Origin: Aquamicrobium aerolatum DSM 21857
Lineage (GTDB): Bacteria; Pseudomonadota; Alphaproteobacteria; Rhizobiales; Rhizobiaceae
DNA: 64,000 bases
Reading direction: 5' to 3'
Assembly (NCBI RefSeq): GCF_900113935.1
Contig: NZ_FORF01000006.1
Location: 62,001 to 126,000, forward strand
Part shown: piece by piece, positions 1-8,572 of the stretch
Numbering within the stretch: position 1 is the stretch's first letter
How the letters are laid out: each line of letters opens with the position of its first letter
Notes under the pieces: model-generated
The model's database searches: none
What the model saw: only the letters and a program-made list of their open reading frames with translations
What the model was told of the DNA's origin: nothing
Position numbers and translations under genes: made by a program

Positions 1-463
1 AACCTGAAGAGGAGCAGGCGCCATGCACCATCAACGCATCGCCAGTATAACCCATGGCGGCTTCCAGGCGGTTTGGATATCCCAGATCAAATGACAGATA
101 ATAGCTGGAAAGCGGATTCAGCATGCGGGCGTCGACATGATAGAAACCTTCGGGTGCCTGTCGGTCTCCGCTTCGCGTCTTCGGCCCCAATTTTCCGGAC
201 CAGCGACATATCGGGTAGGTCTTCAGCAACGCAAATTTGCCACTGGCGTCGCGCTTCCAAAGCTCAAGCTCGCTTTCCTGCTTGAAAATCCGGACGAGCA
301 CCGGCGACGACTGCGACATCGAGCGCTTGGACATCTCGCCTCTGAGTGAAGCCGGAATGGGTTGCGTCGCGCGACCGTCAACTGAAAGTGTCGAGGTTAC
401 ACAGCCGCTGAGCGCGAGCGCGAGCACGCCGGTTGCTACTGCCTTCAGAGGGGGCCACATCAT
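1..463 (-). CDS. YafK/DpaA-like YkuD-domain lipoprotein, cut by window edge
   Basis: Read directly on the minus strand: the frame opens with ATG at 463 and runs off the window at base 1, so the C-terminus is missing. A hydrophobic N-terminus ends in a lipobox (LALSGC), which predicts an outer-membrane or periplasmic lipoprotein. The body (LVRIFKQESELELW, LKTYPICRWSGKLGPKT, QAPEGFYHV, MVHGACSSSG) follows E. coli YafK (LdtF/DpaA), a YkuD-fold protein acting on the peptidoglycan-Lpp link. The catalytic Cys lies in the HGxCxxxGC stretch, which is cut by the edge, so activity cannot be judged. GGAAAGA sits just upstream of the ATG. Family assignment is good; exact activity is inference. Confidence 0.8.
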   Translation of the reverse strand, partial: MMWPPLKAVATGVLALALSGCVTSTLSVDGRATQPIPASLRGEMSKRSMSQSSPVLVRIFKQESELELWKRDASGKFALLKTYPICRWSGKLGPKTRSGDRQAPEGFYHVDARMLNPLSSYYLSFDLGYPNRLEAAMGYTGDALMVHGACSSSG

Positions 464-653
464 GCGTCTTTCCGTGCAGTGAAATTCAGGCTCGCCCACC
501 GACCCGCCTATATATTGAAGGTGGGAAGGTTAACGAGATGTTTAGCACGAAAGGTCGCGTCAGAACACCGCACGATCCGTCTCGCCCTGGTGCCGGCCTG
601 ATTGAAATGCTCACCATCCCTCCCGATATTCCCTGTGACTGGAGAAAGATGCG
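464..653. other. Intergenic between divergent lipoprotein and MerR genes
   Basis: No gene is supported here. The stretch separates two divergent starts, so it must hold both promoters. An AT-rich TATATATTG segment near 510 is the only obvious -10-like sequence. A GGAGA at 641-645 is the ribosome-binding site of the MerR-family gene. Confidence 0.5.
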
Positions 654-1070
654 ATGCTGTCTATCGGAGATTTGGCGCGCCACACCGGCGTAAAGGTTCC
701 TACGATCCGCTACTATGAGCAGCTGGGGCTGCTTGAAGCGGCGGATCGCAGTGAGGGAAATCAACGCCGCTACGAGACGACGCAGCGAGATCAGCTGGCA
801 TTCATCAAACATGCGCGAGATCTTGGCTTCACCCTGGAAGCCATACGCGAGTTGCTCGATTTAAGTGCTCATCCCGAGAGTTCCTGTGCTGGAGCAGACG
901 ACATAGCTGTACGGCAACTGGAAAATGTGCGGGACAAGATCGCGCGGTTGCGCAAACTGGAATCCGAACTTCAACGCATGGTTGGCTCCTGCTGCAACGG
1001 CGACGTGAGCGAATGCTACGTCATCCGCTCACTTGGCGATCACCATCTTTGCCACAGTGATCACGACTAG
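654..1070 (+). CDS. MerR-family metal-responsive regulator, CadR/ZntR/PbrR-like
   Basis: 138 residues. The N-terminal winged helix-turn-helix (IGDLARHTGVKVPTIRYYEQ) is canonical MerR, followed by the dimerisation helix. Cys78, Cys113/114 and Cys121 match the metal-binding cysteines of CadR (77/112/119), and the tail HHLCHSDHD is His/Cys-rich as in CadR. This predicts activation by Cd, Zn or Pb, not Cu (CueR has a different C-terminal loop). It is transcribed in the same direction as its presumed target ATPase, 72 bp upstream, with the target operator between them; the usual arrangement in this family is divergent. Start ATG 654 has GGAGA at 641-645; the ATG at 649 is out of frame. Confidence 0.9.
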   Translation: MLSIGDLARHTGVKVPTIRYYEQLGLLEAADRSEGNQRRYETTQRDQLAFIKHARDLGFTLEAIRELLDLSAHPESSCAGADDIAVRQLENVRDKIARLRKLESELQRMVGSCCNGDVSECYVIRSLGDHHLCHSDHD

Positions 1071-1082
1071 CCCTTTTGAAGC

Positions 1083-1113
1083 TTGACCCTCTAGCTACTA
1101 GAGGTCCTATCTA
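1083..1113 (+). promoter_or_regulatory. MerR-type promoter/operator of the metal ATPase gene
   Basis: A -35 TTGACC (1083-1088) and a -10 TATCTA (1108-1113) are 19 bp apart, the overlong spacing typical of MerR-activated promoters. The spacer region holds a perfect dyad CCTCTAG-CTA-CTAGAGG (1088-1104), close to operators described for PbrR/CadR regulators. It drives the ATPase gene that starts at 1143. Confidence 0.88.
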
Positions 1114-1142
1114 AGTATTCCTGTAGCTTCAGGAGAACAGAT

Positions 1143-3320
1143 ATGGACGTTTCTACGCGTCAAACCCGCTTTCGGGTCGAAGGCATGGACTGCGCCAGCT
1201 GCGCGACGAAGATCGACACGGCGGTTCGCCGAATTCCAGGTATCAATGATGTCCATGTCTCGGTCGTCGCGGGAACAATGTCCGTGGATCACGACGAATT
1301 CATCGATATGGCGGCGGTCGAGCGCAAGGCGTACAGCCTCGGCTACAAGACCACACAGATCAAAGACGAGCCGGAAAAGCGTCTATCGGGTGACAATGAT
1401 CGCGACCCGCTCGCTGGAATGCACGGGCATGACCACGGACCCTCAGAAGGCCCATGGTGGCGGTCAGCTAAATCGCGCCTGACAATCGCCTGTGGTCTGG
1501 CGCTGGGCGTAGCGTTTCTGGTCGCGCAGGCTTTTCCGCAGTCCCAGCCATGGGGCTTCATTCTCGCAATGGCCGTGGGTTTGATCCCGGTCGCGCGCCG
1601 TGCGTTCGTTGGCGCGATGAATGGCAGCCCCTTCTCAATCGAAACCCTGATGACGGTCGCAGCGCTCGGTGCGGTCGTGATCGACGCCTCCGAAGAGGCT
1701 GCCGTGGTGGTCTTTCTCTTCCTACTGGGTGAACTGCTGGAAGGCATCGCAACAGGACGCGCGCGCGCATCAATTCGGGCGCTTGGAGCACTCATGCCTA
1801 AAACGGCAATTGTCGAAACCGATGGAGTTCTAGAAACGGTCGCCGCAGACAGCCTGGCGCCCGGAACGATCACCGTTGTACGTCCCGGCGATCGTGTACC
1901 GGCCGATGGGGACGTCGTTTCCGGGGACAGTTCTGTCGATGAAGCGCCTGTCACCGGCGAATCCGTGCCAAAGCGCAAGGTTGCCGGCGACCGCGTGTTT
2001 GCCGGTACGGTCAATCAGGATGGCGTTCTGCGGATAAATGTTACCGCATCTGCGTCCGACAACACGATTTCCCGGATCATCGCTCTGGTCGAGGAGGCGC
2101 AGGAATCGAAAGCGCCGACGGAACGTTTCATTGATCGCTTCTCTCGCTACTACACCCCGGCAGTGATGATTGTGGCGTTCTTGATCGCAGTGATCCCACC
2201 TCTTGCCGTAGGAGCGGACTGGGGACCCTGGGTATATCGCGCCCTCGCCGTGCTGCTGATCGGCTGCCCGTGTGCGCTCGTGATCTCGACACCAGCAGCG
2301 ATTGCCGCAGCCCTTTCGGCGGGCGCCCGTCGCGGCCTGCTGATGAAAGGCGGTTCCGTTCTGGAAAATCTCGGCAGGGTCAATCTCGTTGCATTTGACA
2401 AGACCGGCACTTTGACCGAAGGCAAGCCCAAAGTGACCGATGTCGTTGGCGTCGATCGCGATGAGCGCGAAACCCTGCGTCTTGCAGCTGCACTTGAGGC
2501 AGGCTCAAGTCATCCACTTGCAGTTGCAATTCTTGCACAGGCCAAGGCCGACGACATTCCTGTCACGCCAGCAGAAGACGCGCGCGCCATCGGCGGCAAG
2601 GGCGTGGCAGGCGTGGTGGACGGCGTCCAGCTGTTGTTTGCGTCGCCCAAAGCCGCGAGCGAGCAGCTTAGCCTTGACCCCGAGCTTCTCGCACGTATCG
2701 CTTCTCTGAATGATGAAGGAAAAACGGTATCGGTGCTGCTCGCGGGTAGCGAAGTCGCCGGGCTCATCGGGATGCGCGACGAACCCCGTGACGATGCACG
2801 CAATGGTATCGAGGCACTACGGGAGCTTGGCGCTGATACGGTGATGCTCACCGGCGACAATGCCAGAACCGCCAAGGCGATAGGGTCTTCCCTCGGAATG
2901 CAGGTCCACGCGGAACTGCTACCACAAGACAAGCAGCGGATTGTCCGTGAAATGCGCTCTGACGGCCGGTTCGTTGCGAAGGTCGGCGACGGAATCAATG
3001 ACGCACCGGCGCTTGCAGCAGCCGATATCGGCATCGCCATGGGGGGCGGCACGGACGTCGCGCTGGAAACGGCAGATGCAGCAGTTCTGAATGGACGGGT
3101 TCGCGACGTCGCCAACATGATCGTTCTATCGCGCCTGACGATGCGCAACATCTGGCAGAACATCACCATATCGCTTGGTCTGAAGGCGGTTTTCCTCGTG
3201 ACAACGGTCATGGGCATCACCGGCCTGTGGCCTGCCATTCTGGCGGATACCGGGGCAACCGTGCTTGTCACGGCAAATGCGATGCGTCTGCTGGCATGGC
3301 GTGGCGTCCAGGAGAGCTGA
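1143..3320 (+). CDS. zntA: Zn2+/Cd2+/Pb2+-exporting P1B-type ATPase
   Basis: 725 residues; inner-membrane efflux pump for soft divalent metals. Domains in order: N-terminal HMA metal-binding domain (GMDCASC, residues 14-20), a His-rich linker (HGHDHGP, 94-100), the membrane CPC metal site (375-377), the phosphorylation motif DKTGTLTEGKP (Asp419), the SSHP motif of the N-domain, and the GDGINDAP hinge (about 615). The DTGATVLVTANAMRLL segment near the C-terminus carries the Asp found in ZntA-type (P1B-2) pumps, which favours Zn/Cd/Pb over Cu. It follows the MerR-type promoter, AGGAG precedes the ATG, and the regulator gene is directly upstream. Confidence 0.94.
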   Translation: MDVSTRQTRFRVEGMDCASCATKIDTAVRRIPGINDVHVSVVAGTMSVDHDEFIDMAAVERKAYSLGYKTTQIKDEPEKRLSGDNDRDPLAGMHGHDHGPSEGPWWRSAKSRLTIACGLALGVAFLVAQAFPQSQPWGFILAMAVGLIPVARRAFVGAMNGSPFSIETLMTVAALGAVVIDASEEAAVVVFLFLLGELLEGIATGRARASIRALGALMPKTAIVETDGVLETVAADSLAPGTITVVRPGDRVPADGDVVSGDSSVDEAPVTGESVPKRKVAGDRVFAGTVNQDGVLRINVTASASDNTISRIIALVEEAQESKAPTERFIDRFSRYYTPAVMIVAFLIAVIPPLAVGADWGPWVYRALAVLLIGCPCALVISTPAAIAAALSAGARRGLLMKGGSVLENLGRVNLVAFDKTGTLTEGKPKVTDVVGVDRDERETLRLAAALEAGSSHPLAVAILAQAKADDIPVTPAEDARAIGGKGVAGVVDGVQLLFASPKAASEQLSLDPELLARIASLNDEGKTVSVLLAGSEVAGLIGMRDEPRDDARNGIEALRELGADTVMLTGDNARTAKAIGSSLGMQVHAELLPQDKQRIVREMRSDGRFVAKVGDGINDAPALAAADIGIAMGGGTDVALETADAAVLNGRVRDVANMIVLSRLTMRNIWQNITISLGLKAVFLVTTVMGITGLWPAILADTGATVLVTANAMRLLAWRGVQES

Positions 3321-3396
3321 CCCTCCCGTCACGCTGGCATATGCGCGCTCTGCGTGCCAAACCTCTGCCTGTTGAATCGATCGGGCAGAGGCTAGC

Positions 3397-4812
3397 GTGG
3401 GCAACGACAAGAAACTGACAAGTCTCGGCCTGCCTGCCCTTGCATCACTGTTGCTTGAGGCAGAACCAGCCCTGGCGCACGCTTCCGATCGTGGTCACGT
3501 GCTGCTCTTGCCCACTGAGCACTATCTCGTAGGCGGCGCGATCACCGTTCTGGCCAGCTTTGTCGTCCTGGCGCTCTTGCCGGCTGCTCCACTTCATCGT
3601 GCCATGCAGCAGCACTGGAGCCTCGCCTTGCCGCTCCCTCGCGCTCGCGCGATTGTCAGCACCGCAAGCTTCGGCCTCATAATCCTGCTTGTGAGCGCAG
3701 GCTGGTTTGGCAGTCGCGATCCTCTCGCCAATCCACTGCCTTTGACATTCTGGAGTCTGATCTGGGTCGGTTTGGTGGTTCTGCAAGGCGCCGTCGGGAA
3801 TGTCTGGGGATGGATCAACCCCTGGTACGGACCATGGCGTATCGCCATGCTGTTGACGGCTCGATTGCCTAAGTCGCGAATGGCATGGCCCCGACATCTG
3901 ACAACATGGCCATCCGTGGTCGGGCTCGCCGCTTTTGTCTGGTTCGAACTCGTCGACCCTGCGCCGGATGACCCGAACCGATTGGCAAATGTGATTGCCG
4001 GCTACTGGCTCGTCACTTTTGTAGCAATGCTGATATTTGGCTATCGTCGATGGTCTGCGCGGGGAGAATTCCTGTCCGTTTTCCTTGCAATTATTGCCCG
4101 CCTGCCTGCCGTTTGCATCGGTGAACGGAAGATCGTCCTGCGACTTCCCGCTGCCGCCCTCATGAATGCGCCGCGATTGCCGCCAAGCGGAGTTGTTTTC
4201 CTGCTCCTCGCGCTGAGCTCGGTAACTTTCGACGGCTTGCGGCACACCTTCCTGTGGATGCGTGTGATCGGCGTCAATCCCCTCGAATTTCCCGGTCGCT
4301 CGGCCGTGATGCCACAAACGACTGTGGGACTTACAATCGCCTTCATGCTTCTCAGTTCTGCCTTCGTAGGCGCCATTGTGCTCGGCCATGTCTTGGCTGG
4401 CACAACGGTACCTTTGAAGCGCGCCCTGTCTTGCCTGGTGTGGACAATCGTACCAATTTCATTCGCCTACCACTTTGCGCACTATCTACCGTCGCTTTTG
4501 ATTGATGGCCAATTTGCGCTGGTCGCGTTGTCGGACCCCTTTGCGGTTGGTCAGGATTGGCTTGGTACGTCCAACTACCATGTCCAGGCAGCGCTTCTTT
4601 CGGCTGCGCAAAGTGTCTGGATACTGTGGAACGTCCAGGCTGCAACGATCGTTGCCGGCCACATCGTCGCGATCATCGCCAGCCACGTGATCGCCTGGCG
4701 GATCTACGGCGACGGACCAACTGCAATCATCACACAACTGCCGCTCGTCGTTGTGATGATTGTCTACACCGTGATCGGTCTGTGGCTTCTGTCTACGCCC
4801 ACTGCCATTTAG
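3397..4812 (+). CDS. Polytopic membrane protein, FedA-like (fenitrothion hydrolase-like) family
   Basis: 471 residues with many hydrophobic segments. The N-terminus (ASLLLEAEPALAHASDRGHVLLLP) looks like a signal or first membrane segment followed by a periplasmic face. I recall proteins with this HA-DRG/LPLP-type start being annotated as fenitrothion hydrolase-like membrane proteins, but no catalytic motif is visible and that label should not be read as a function. It starts with GTG at 3397, 76 bp after the metal ATPase on the same strand, with AGAGG at 3388-3391 only 5 bp upstream, so it may be co-transcribed with the ATPase. Its role is unknown. Confidence 0.7.
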   Translation: MGNDKKLTSLGLPALASLLLEAEPALAHASDRGHVLLLPTEHYLVGGAITVLASFVVLALLPAAPLHRAMQQHWSLALPLPRARAIVSTASFGLIILLVSAGWFGSRDPLANPLPLTFWSLIWVGLVVLQGAVGNVWGWINPWYGPWRIAMLLTARLPKSRMAWPRHLTTWPSVVGLAAFVWFELVDPAPDDPNRLANVIAGYWLVTFVAMLIFGYRRWSARGEFLSVFLAIIARLPAVCIGERKIVLRLPAAALMNAPRLPPSGVVFLLLALSSVTFDGLRHTFLWMRVIGVNPLEFPGRSAVMPQTTVGLTIAFMLLSSAFVGAIVLGHVLAGTTVPLKRALSCLVWTIVPISFAYHFAHYLPSLLIDGQFALVALSDPFAVGQDWLGTSNYHVQAALLSAAQSVWILWNVQAATIVAGHIVAIIASHVIAWRIYGDGPTAIITQLPLVVVMIVYTVIGLWLLSTPTAI

Positions 4813-5115
4813 ACGAAAGAAGCGAGCGTTACGACGCGAGAACGCCAGTTTCCAGAAGAGACAAGCTTCGATACGCCAATCAAACGAAGAGACTTGCCCT
4901 GAAAAAATAGCGAAAACCAACAAATTTCTCTGAAGTTACGCCCGTTTTTGTTTGACAGCGCCTGTCTTATTGATGCGCGAAAAGCCAATTACGCTTCACC
5001 TGCTGGCATGGCGATACAATTGACACAACAGCGGTCATTGCTGACGTTTCGTTTCTCAACGTTTCGTGCCAAGGTGCGTTAGAGTTTGAGGAACAACACA
5101 AAAAAGAGTGCCGTC
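4813..5115. other. Intergenic region upstream of deoC, no gene seen
   Basis: About 300 bp without a credible frame. Two TTGACA hexamers (4952-4957 and 5020-5025) could be -35 elements for the deoC operon, but neither has a convincing -10 at the right distance. Base composition is more AT-rich than the flanks. I could not identify an operator. Confidence 0.45.
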
Positions 5116-6147
5116 ATGAGCACCCCATCAAGAAGCATATCCAGTCTCGCAAGCGTCCATACGCTGCCAAAGGCCGTTGCAGGCGGGCTGGACGAGATCC
5201 CCCGCAACCCCGGCATGGCGCTTGATCTGGGCTGGCTGGAAGATATGCGCGCCGTAAACCGTTCGGCGCTCGAACGGCGCGCAACGACGTTGACCAAGCG
5301 ACGTTCGATCAAGGCTGACAATCAGGCCGCGTGGCTGTTGCGCGCGATCAGCTTGATGGACCTGACAACGTTGAACAGCAACGACACCGCCGACCGCGTG
5401 GAACGGCTGTGCGCCAAGGCGAAACATCCGCTGCGCGCCGATCTGATCGCTGGTCTGGGGCTTGGGGACACCTTGATCCGTCCTGCCGCCGTTTGCGTTT
5501 ACCATCCATTCGTGGCGACGGCAGTGCGTGCGCTGGAAGGGACCGGTATTCATATCGCGGCTGTTTCAACCTCATTTCCGCATGGGCTGGCGCCGCTGGA
5601 GACACGCATTGCCGAGATCCGTGCGTCGGTTGCGGATGGCGCCGATGAAATCGACGTGGTGATTCCGAGGGGCCTCGTTTTTGGCGCAAGATGGCAGGAG
5701 CTTTACGATGAGGTCCGGCGCTTTCGAGAAGCCTGTGGCGACGCACATCTGAAGGTCATCCTGGGCACCGGTGATCTGGCAACCCTGCGTAATGTTATGC
5801 TTGCTTCCATGGTGTCGATGATGGCTGGCGCCGACTTCATCAAGACCTCGACCGGCAAGGAAAGCGTCAACGCCACGCTTCCTGTCGGCCTGGTGATGAC
5901 CCGCGCGATCCGCTCCTATGCCGAGCGTACCGGCTTCAAGATTGGCTTCAAACCGGCAGGCGGCATTTCGACGGCGAAATCCTCTCTCGACTGGTTGATC
6001 CTGATGAAAGAGGAGCTCGGTCGTCGGTGGCTGGAACCAGACCTGTTCCGCTTTGGCGCGTCCAGTCTGCTCACCGACATCGAGCGCCAGCTCGAGCACC
6101 ATCTGACCGGCCGCTATTCTGCGGCTCATCGCCACGCGATGGCATGA
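5116..6147 (+). CDS. deoC: Deoxyribose-phosphate aldolase
   Basis: Splits 2-deoxyribose-5-phosphate into acetaldehyde and glyceraldehyde-3-phosphate (class I, Schiff base). Seen: LTTLNSNDT near the start of the barrel, the Schiff-base region DFIKTSTGKESVNA (Lys about 243) and the phosphate/second-Lys region GFKPAGGIS. 343 residues from ATG 5116, longer than the roughly 220-260-residue bacterial short form and like the eukaryote-type long form. A TTG start at 5086 would add ten residues; AAGAG 7 bp before ATG 5116 favours the shorter protein. The next gene, 13 bp downstream, is an aldehyde dehydrogenase, which fits disposal of the acetaldehyde product. Confidence 0.95.
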   Translation: MSTPSRSISSLASVHTLPKAVAGGLDEIPRNPGMALDLGWLEDMRAVNRSALERRATTLTKRRSIKADNQAAWLLRAISLMDLTTLNSNDTADRVERLCAKAKHPLRADLIAGLGLGDTLIRPAAVCVYHPFVATAVRALEGTGIHIAAVSTSFPHGLAPLETRIAEIRASVADGADEIDVVIPRGLVFGARWQELYDEVRRFREACGDAHLKVILGTGDLATLRNVMLASMVSMMAGADFIKTSTGKESVNATLPVGLVMTRAIRSYAERTGFKIGFKPAGGISTAKSSLDWLILMKEELGRRWLEPDLFRFGASSLLTDIERQLEHHLTGRYSAAHRHAMA

Positions 6148-6160
6148 ACGGGCACGCACC

Positions 6161-8539
6161 ATGAACATTCTTGAACGATACCACGCCATGGAATACGGCC
6201 CCGCCCCAGAAGCACGAAACGAAGCTGACGCTTGGCTGGCCGGACGTGATTTCAATGCTTCGCTTTTCATAGGCGGCAGCTGGCGCAGCGCGGAAGGAAG
6301 CCGGACATTTGAGGTTCACGAACCATCGTCCGGCAAGCTGCTCGCGCGTGTGTCAGACGCCTCGAAGTCTGACATCGATGCGGCCGTTGCGGCGGCGCGC
6401 AAGGCGCAAGCTTCATGGCAGGCGTCTTCCGGCTACCAGAGAGCGCGGGTTCTGTACGCGATAGGCCGTGCGATGCAGCGGCATGCGCGGCTTTTCGCGG
6501 TTCTTGAATCGATCGACAATGGCAAACCGATCCGTGAAAGCCGGGACATCGACGTCCCCCTGGCCGTGAGACATTTCATGCACCACGCAGGCTGGGCCCA
6601 GGCGCTTGAAAGCGAATTTCCCGGACGTCAGGCTGCCGGTGTCGCAGGCCAGATCATTCCGTGGAATTTTCCCCTACTGATGCTTGCCTGGAAGATCGCG
6701 CCGGCACTCGCTGCGGGCTGCACAATCGTGTTGAAACCCGCGGAGTTTACACCGCTCACGGCGATCCTTTTCGCTGAAATCTGTGAGAAGGCTGGCGTTC
6801 CGAAGGGGGTCGTCAACATCGTTCACGGAGGCCCCGAAGCGGGCGCCGCAATCGTCAATCATCCTGGCATCGACAAGATCGCCTTTACCGGCTCGTCGGA
6901 GGTCGGCAAGATCATTCGTCAAGCCACGGCCGGCACAGGCAAGAAGCTTTCGCTTGAACTGGGTGGCAAATCCGCATTCATCGTCTTTGAAGACGCTGAC
7001 CTCGACTCTGCAGTCGAAGGACTTGTCGACGGCATCTGGTTCAATCAGGGGCAAGTGTGCTGTGCCGGCTCCCGCCTGCTGATCCAGGAAGGTATCGCCG
7101 AAGAATTTCTCGCGAAAGTGCGCGCACGCATGGAAAAGCTGCGCATCGGCGATCCGCTGGACAAGAACACGGACATCGGCCCGCTCATCGATCGTACACA
7201 GCTGGAACGTGTCTCAGGTCTGCTGGCGCAAGGTACATCTCAGGGAGCGCAGTGCTGGATGCCAGCGGGTGAAGTGCCCGCTACCGGCTGGTATCACCTG
7301 CCTGTTCTAGCAACCAACGTTGCGCCCGCTAACATTCTGGCACAAGAGGAAGTGTTCGGCCCGGTGCTGGCTTCAATGACATTCCGCAATACTGAAGAAG
7401 CGATCGAAATCGCCAACAATACTCGCTACGGGCTCGCTGCCTCCGTGTGGAGTGAGAACGTCAATCTCGCACTTCACGTCGCGCCGCAGCTCAAAGCTGG
7501 CGTGATCTGGATCAATGGCACGAACATGTTCGATGCCGCCTGCGGATTTGGCGGCTACCGCGAAAGCGGTTTTGGGCGCGAAGGTGGGCGCGAAGGCATG
7601 GCCGAATACCTCGCATGGCCAAAATCCAGAAGCCAGCCCATCAAGCCCTACGACCATCCCGGCGGCGCACTACAGCGCAACGAGGTCGAAGACGGCTTTA
7701 TAGACCGAACCCCCAAGATGTTTATTGGTGGCAAGCAAGTCCGGCCTGACGGCAATTACTCCATGGCGGTCCTGGACAAGAAGGGAAAGCAAATTGGAGA
7801 AGCAGGCGTCGGCAATCGCAAAGACATTCGCGACGCTGTCAGTGCCGCTCGCGGAGCGAAGGCGTGGGCTTCCGCAACTGCCTACAACCGAGCACAGGTG
7901 CTCTATTTTCTGGCGGAAAACCTTTCCATTCGCGCCACCGAATTTGCGGCGCGTCTTGTGCAGCTGACAGGCGTCTCTGCCAAAGCCGCCAAGGCTGAAG
8001 TCGAAGCTTCGATCGAGCGGATTTTTGCGGCGGCGGGAATGGCTGACAAGGTGGAAGGCACGGTGCACACCCCACCCGCGCGCGCCGTCACGCTTGCCCT
8101 GCATGAGCCTGTTGGCGTGCTGGGTATTGTGGCTCCTGACGAGCAGCCATTGCTGGGACTGATCGCGATGCTGGCGCCTGCGCTTGCCATGGGCAACACG
8201 GTTGTCGCAGTGCCTTCCGCACGCTGGCCATTGCTGGCAACCGATCTCTACCAGGTGATGGAAACCTCCGATCTGCCTGCTGGCGTGGTCAATATCGTCA
8301 CCGGAAAGACATCCGAGCTCGCCGCCGTTCTGGCAAAGCACGGTGACGTCGACGGTTTGTGGGTGGTGGCGGATGCCCAGACATGCGCCGCCGCCGAGCG
8401 CGAATCCGCAGACAATCTCAAACGCGTTTGGTCATCAAATGGCGCTGCCATCGACTGGGCGGCTGACGAAGGCAGCCTTAACCGTTTTCTTCAACGCGCC
8501 ATTGAGGTGAAAAACGTCTGGGTCCCCTACGGCGACTGA
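6161..8539 (+). CDS. ALDH16-family aldehyde dehydrogenase with two tandem ALDH domains
   Basis: 792 residues, about 300 more than an ordinary ALDH. The first domain is complete: substrate glutamate in SLELGGKSAF (Glu266) and nucleophile in FNQGQVCCAGSRL (Cys300). The second domain (about 515-792) keeps the Rossmann-like ALDH pattern (PVGVLGIVAPDEQPLLGL, LPAGVVNIVTG) but has no catalytic cysteine motif. This is the layout of the ALDH16 family, in which the second domain is non-catalytic and structural. With deoC directly upstream, the natural substrate may be acetaldehyde or another product of deoxynucleoside breakdown (inference). No strong ribosome-binding site was found; expression may depend on coupling to deoC. 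Confidence 0.9.
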   Translation: MNILERYHAMEYGPAPEARNEADAWLAGRDFNASLFIGGSWRSAEGSRTFEVHEPSSGKLLARVSDASKSDIDAAVAAARKAQASWQASSGYQRARVLYAIGRAMQRHARLFAVLESIDNGKPIRESRDIDVPLAVRHFMHHAGWAQALESEFPGRQAAGVAGQIIPWNFPLLMLAWKIAPALAAGCTIVLKPAEFTPLTAILFAEICEKAGVPKGVVNIVHGGPEAGAAIVNHPGIDKIAFTGSSEVGKIIRQATAGTGKKLSLELGGKSAFIVFEDADLDSAVEGLVDGIWFNQGQVCCAGSRLLIQEGIAEEFLAKVRARMEKLRIGDPLDKNTDIGPLIDRTQLERVSGLLAQGTSQGAQCWMPAGEVPATGWYHLPVLATNVAPANILAQEEVFGPVLASMTFRNTEEAIEIANNTRYGLAASVWSENVNLALHVAPQLKAGVIWINGTNMFDAACGFGGYRESGFGREGGREGMAEYLAWPKSRSQPIKPYDHPGGALQRNEVEDGFIDRTPKMFIGGKQVRPDGNYSMAVLDKKGKQIGEAGVGNRKDIRDAVSAARGAKAWASATAYNRAQVLYFLAENLSIRATEFAARLVQLTGVSAKAAKAEVEASIERIFAAAGMADKVEGTVHTPPARAVTLALHEPVGVLGIVAPDEQPLLGLIAMLAPALAMGNTVVAVPSARWPLLATDLYQVMETSDLPAGVVNIVTGKTSELAAVLAKHGDVDGLWVVADAQTCAAAERESADNLKRVWSSNGAAIDWAADEGSLNRFLQRAIEVKNVWVPYGD

Positions 8540-8572
8540 TCCCACTGGTCCTGCATTACGGGAGGAAACGCC

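Noticed and set aside
1083-1104. Cu-type (CueR) reading of the MerR operator
   Set aside because: The regulator's cysteines (78, 113/114, 121) and His-rich tail, plus the ZntA-type Asp in the ATPase, favour Zn/Cd/Pb over Cu.
2510-3271. 253-codon minus-strand open frame inside the metal ATPase
   Set aside because: Antisense to the P-domain and last membrane segments; Ser/Arg/Pro-rich composition typical of a shadow.
3445-4389. 314-codon minus-strand open frame opposite the FedA-like gene
   Set aside because: The plus-strand frame has clear membrane segments and a start site; the minus frame is charged, low-complexity shadow sequence.
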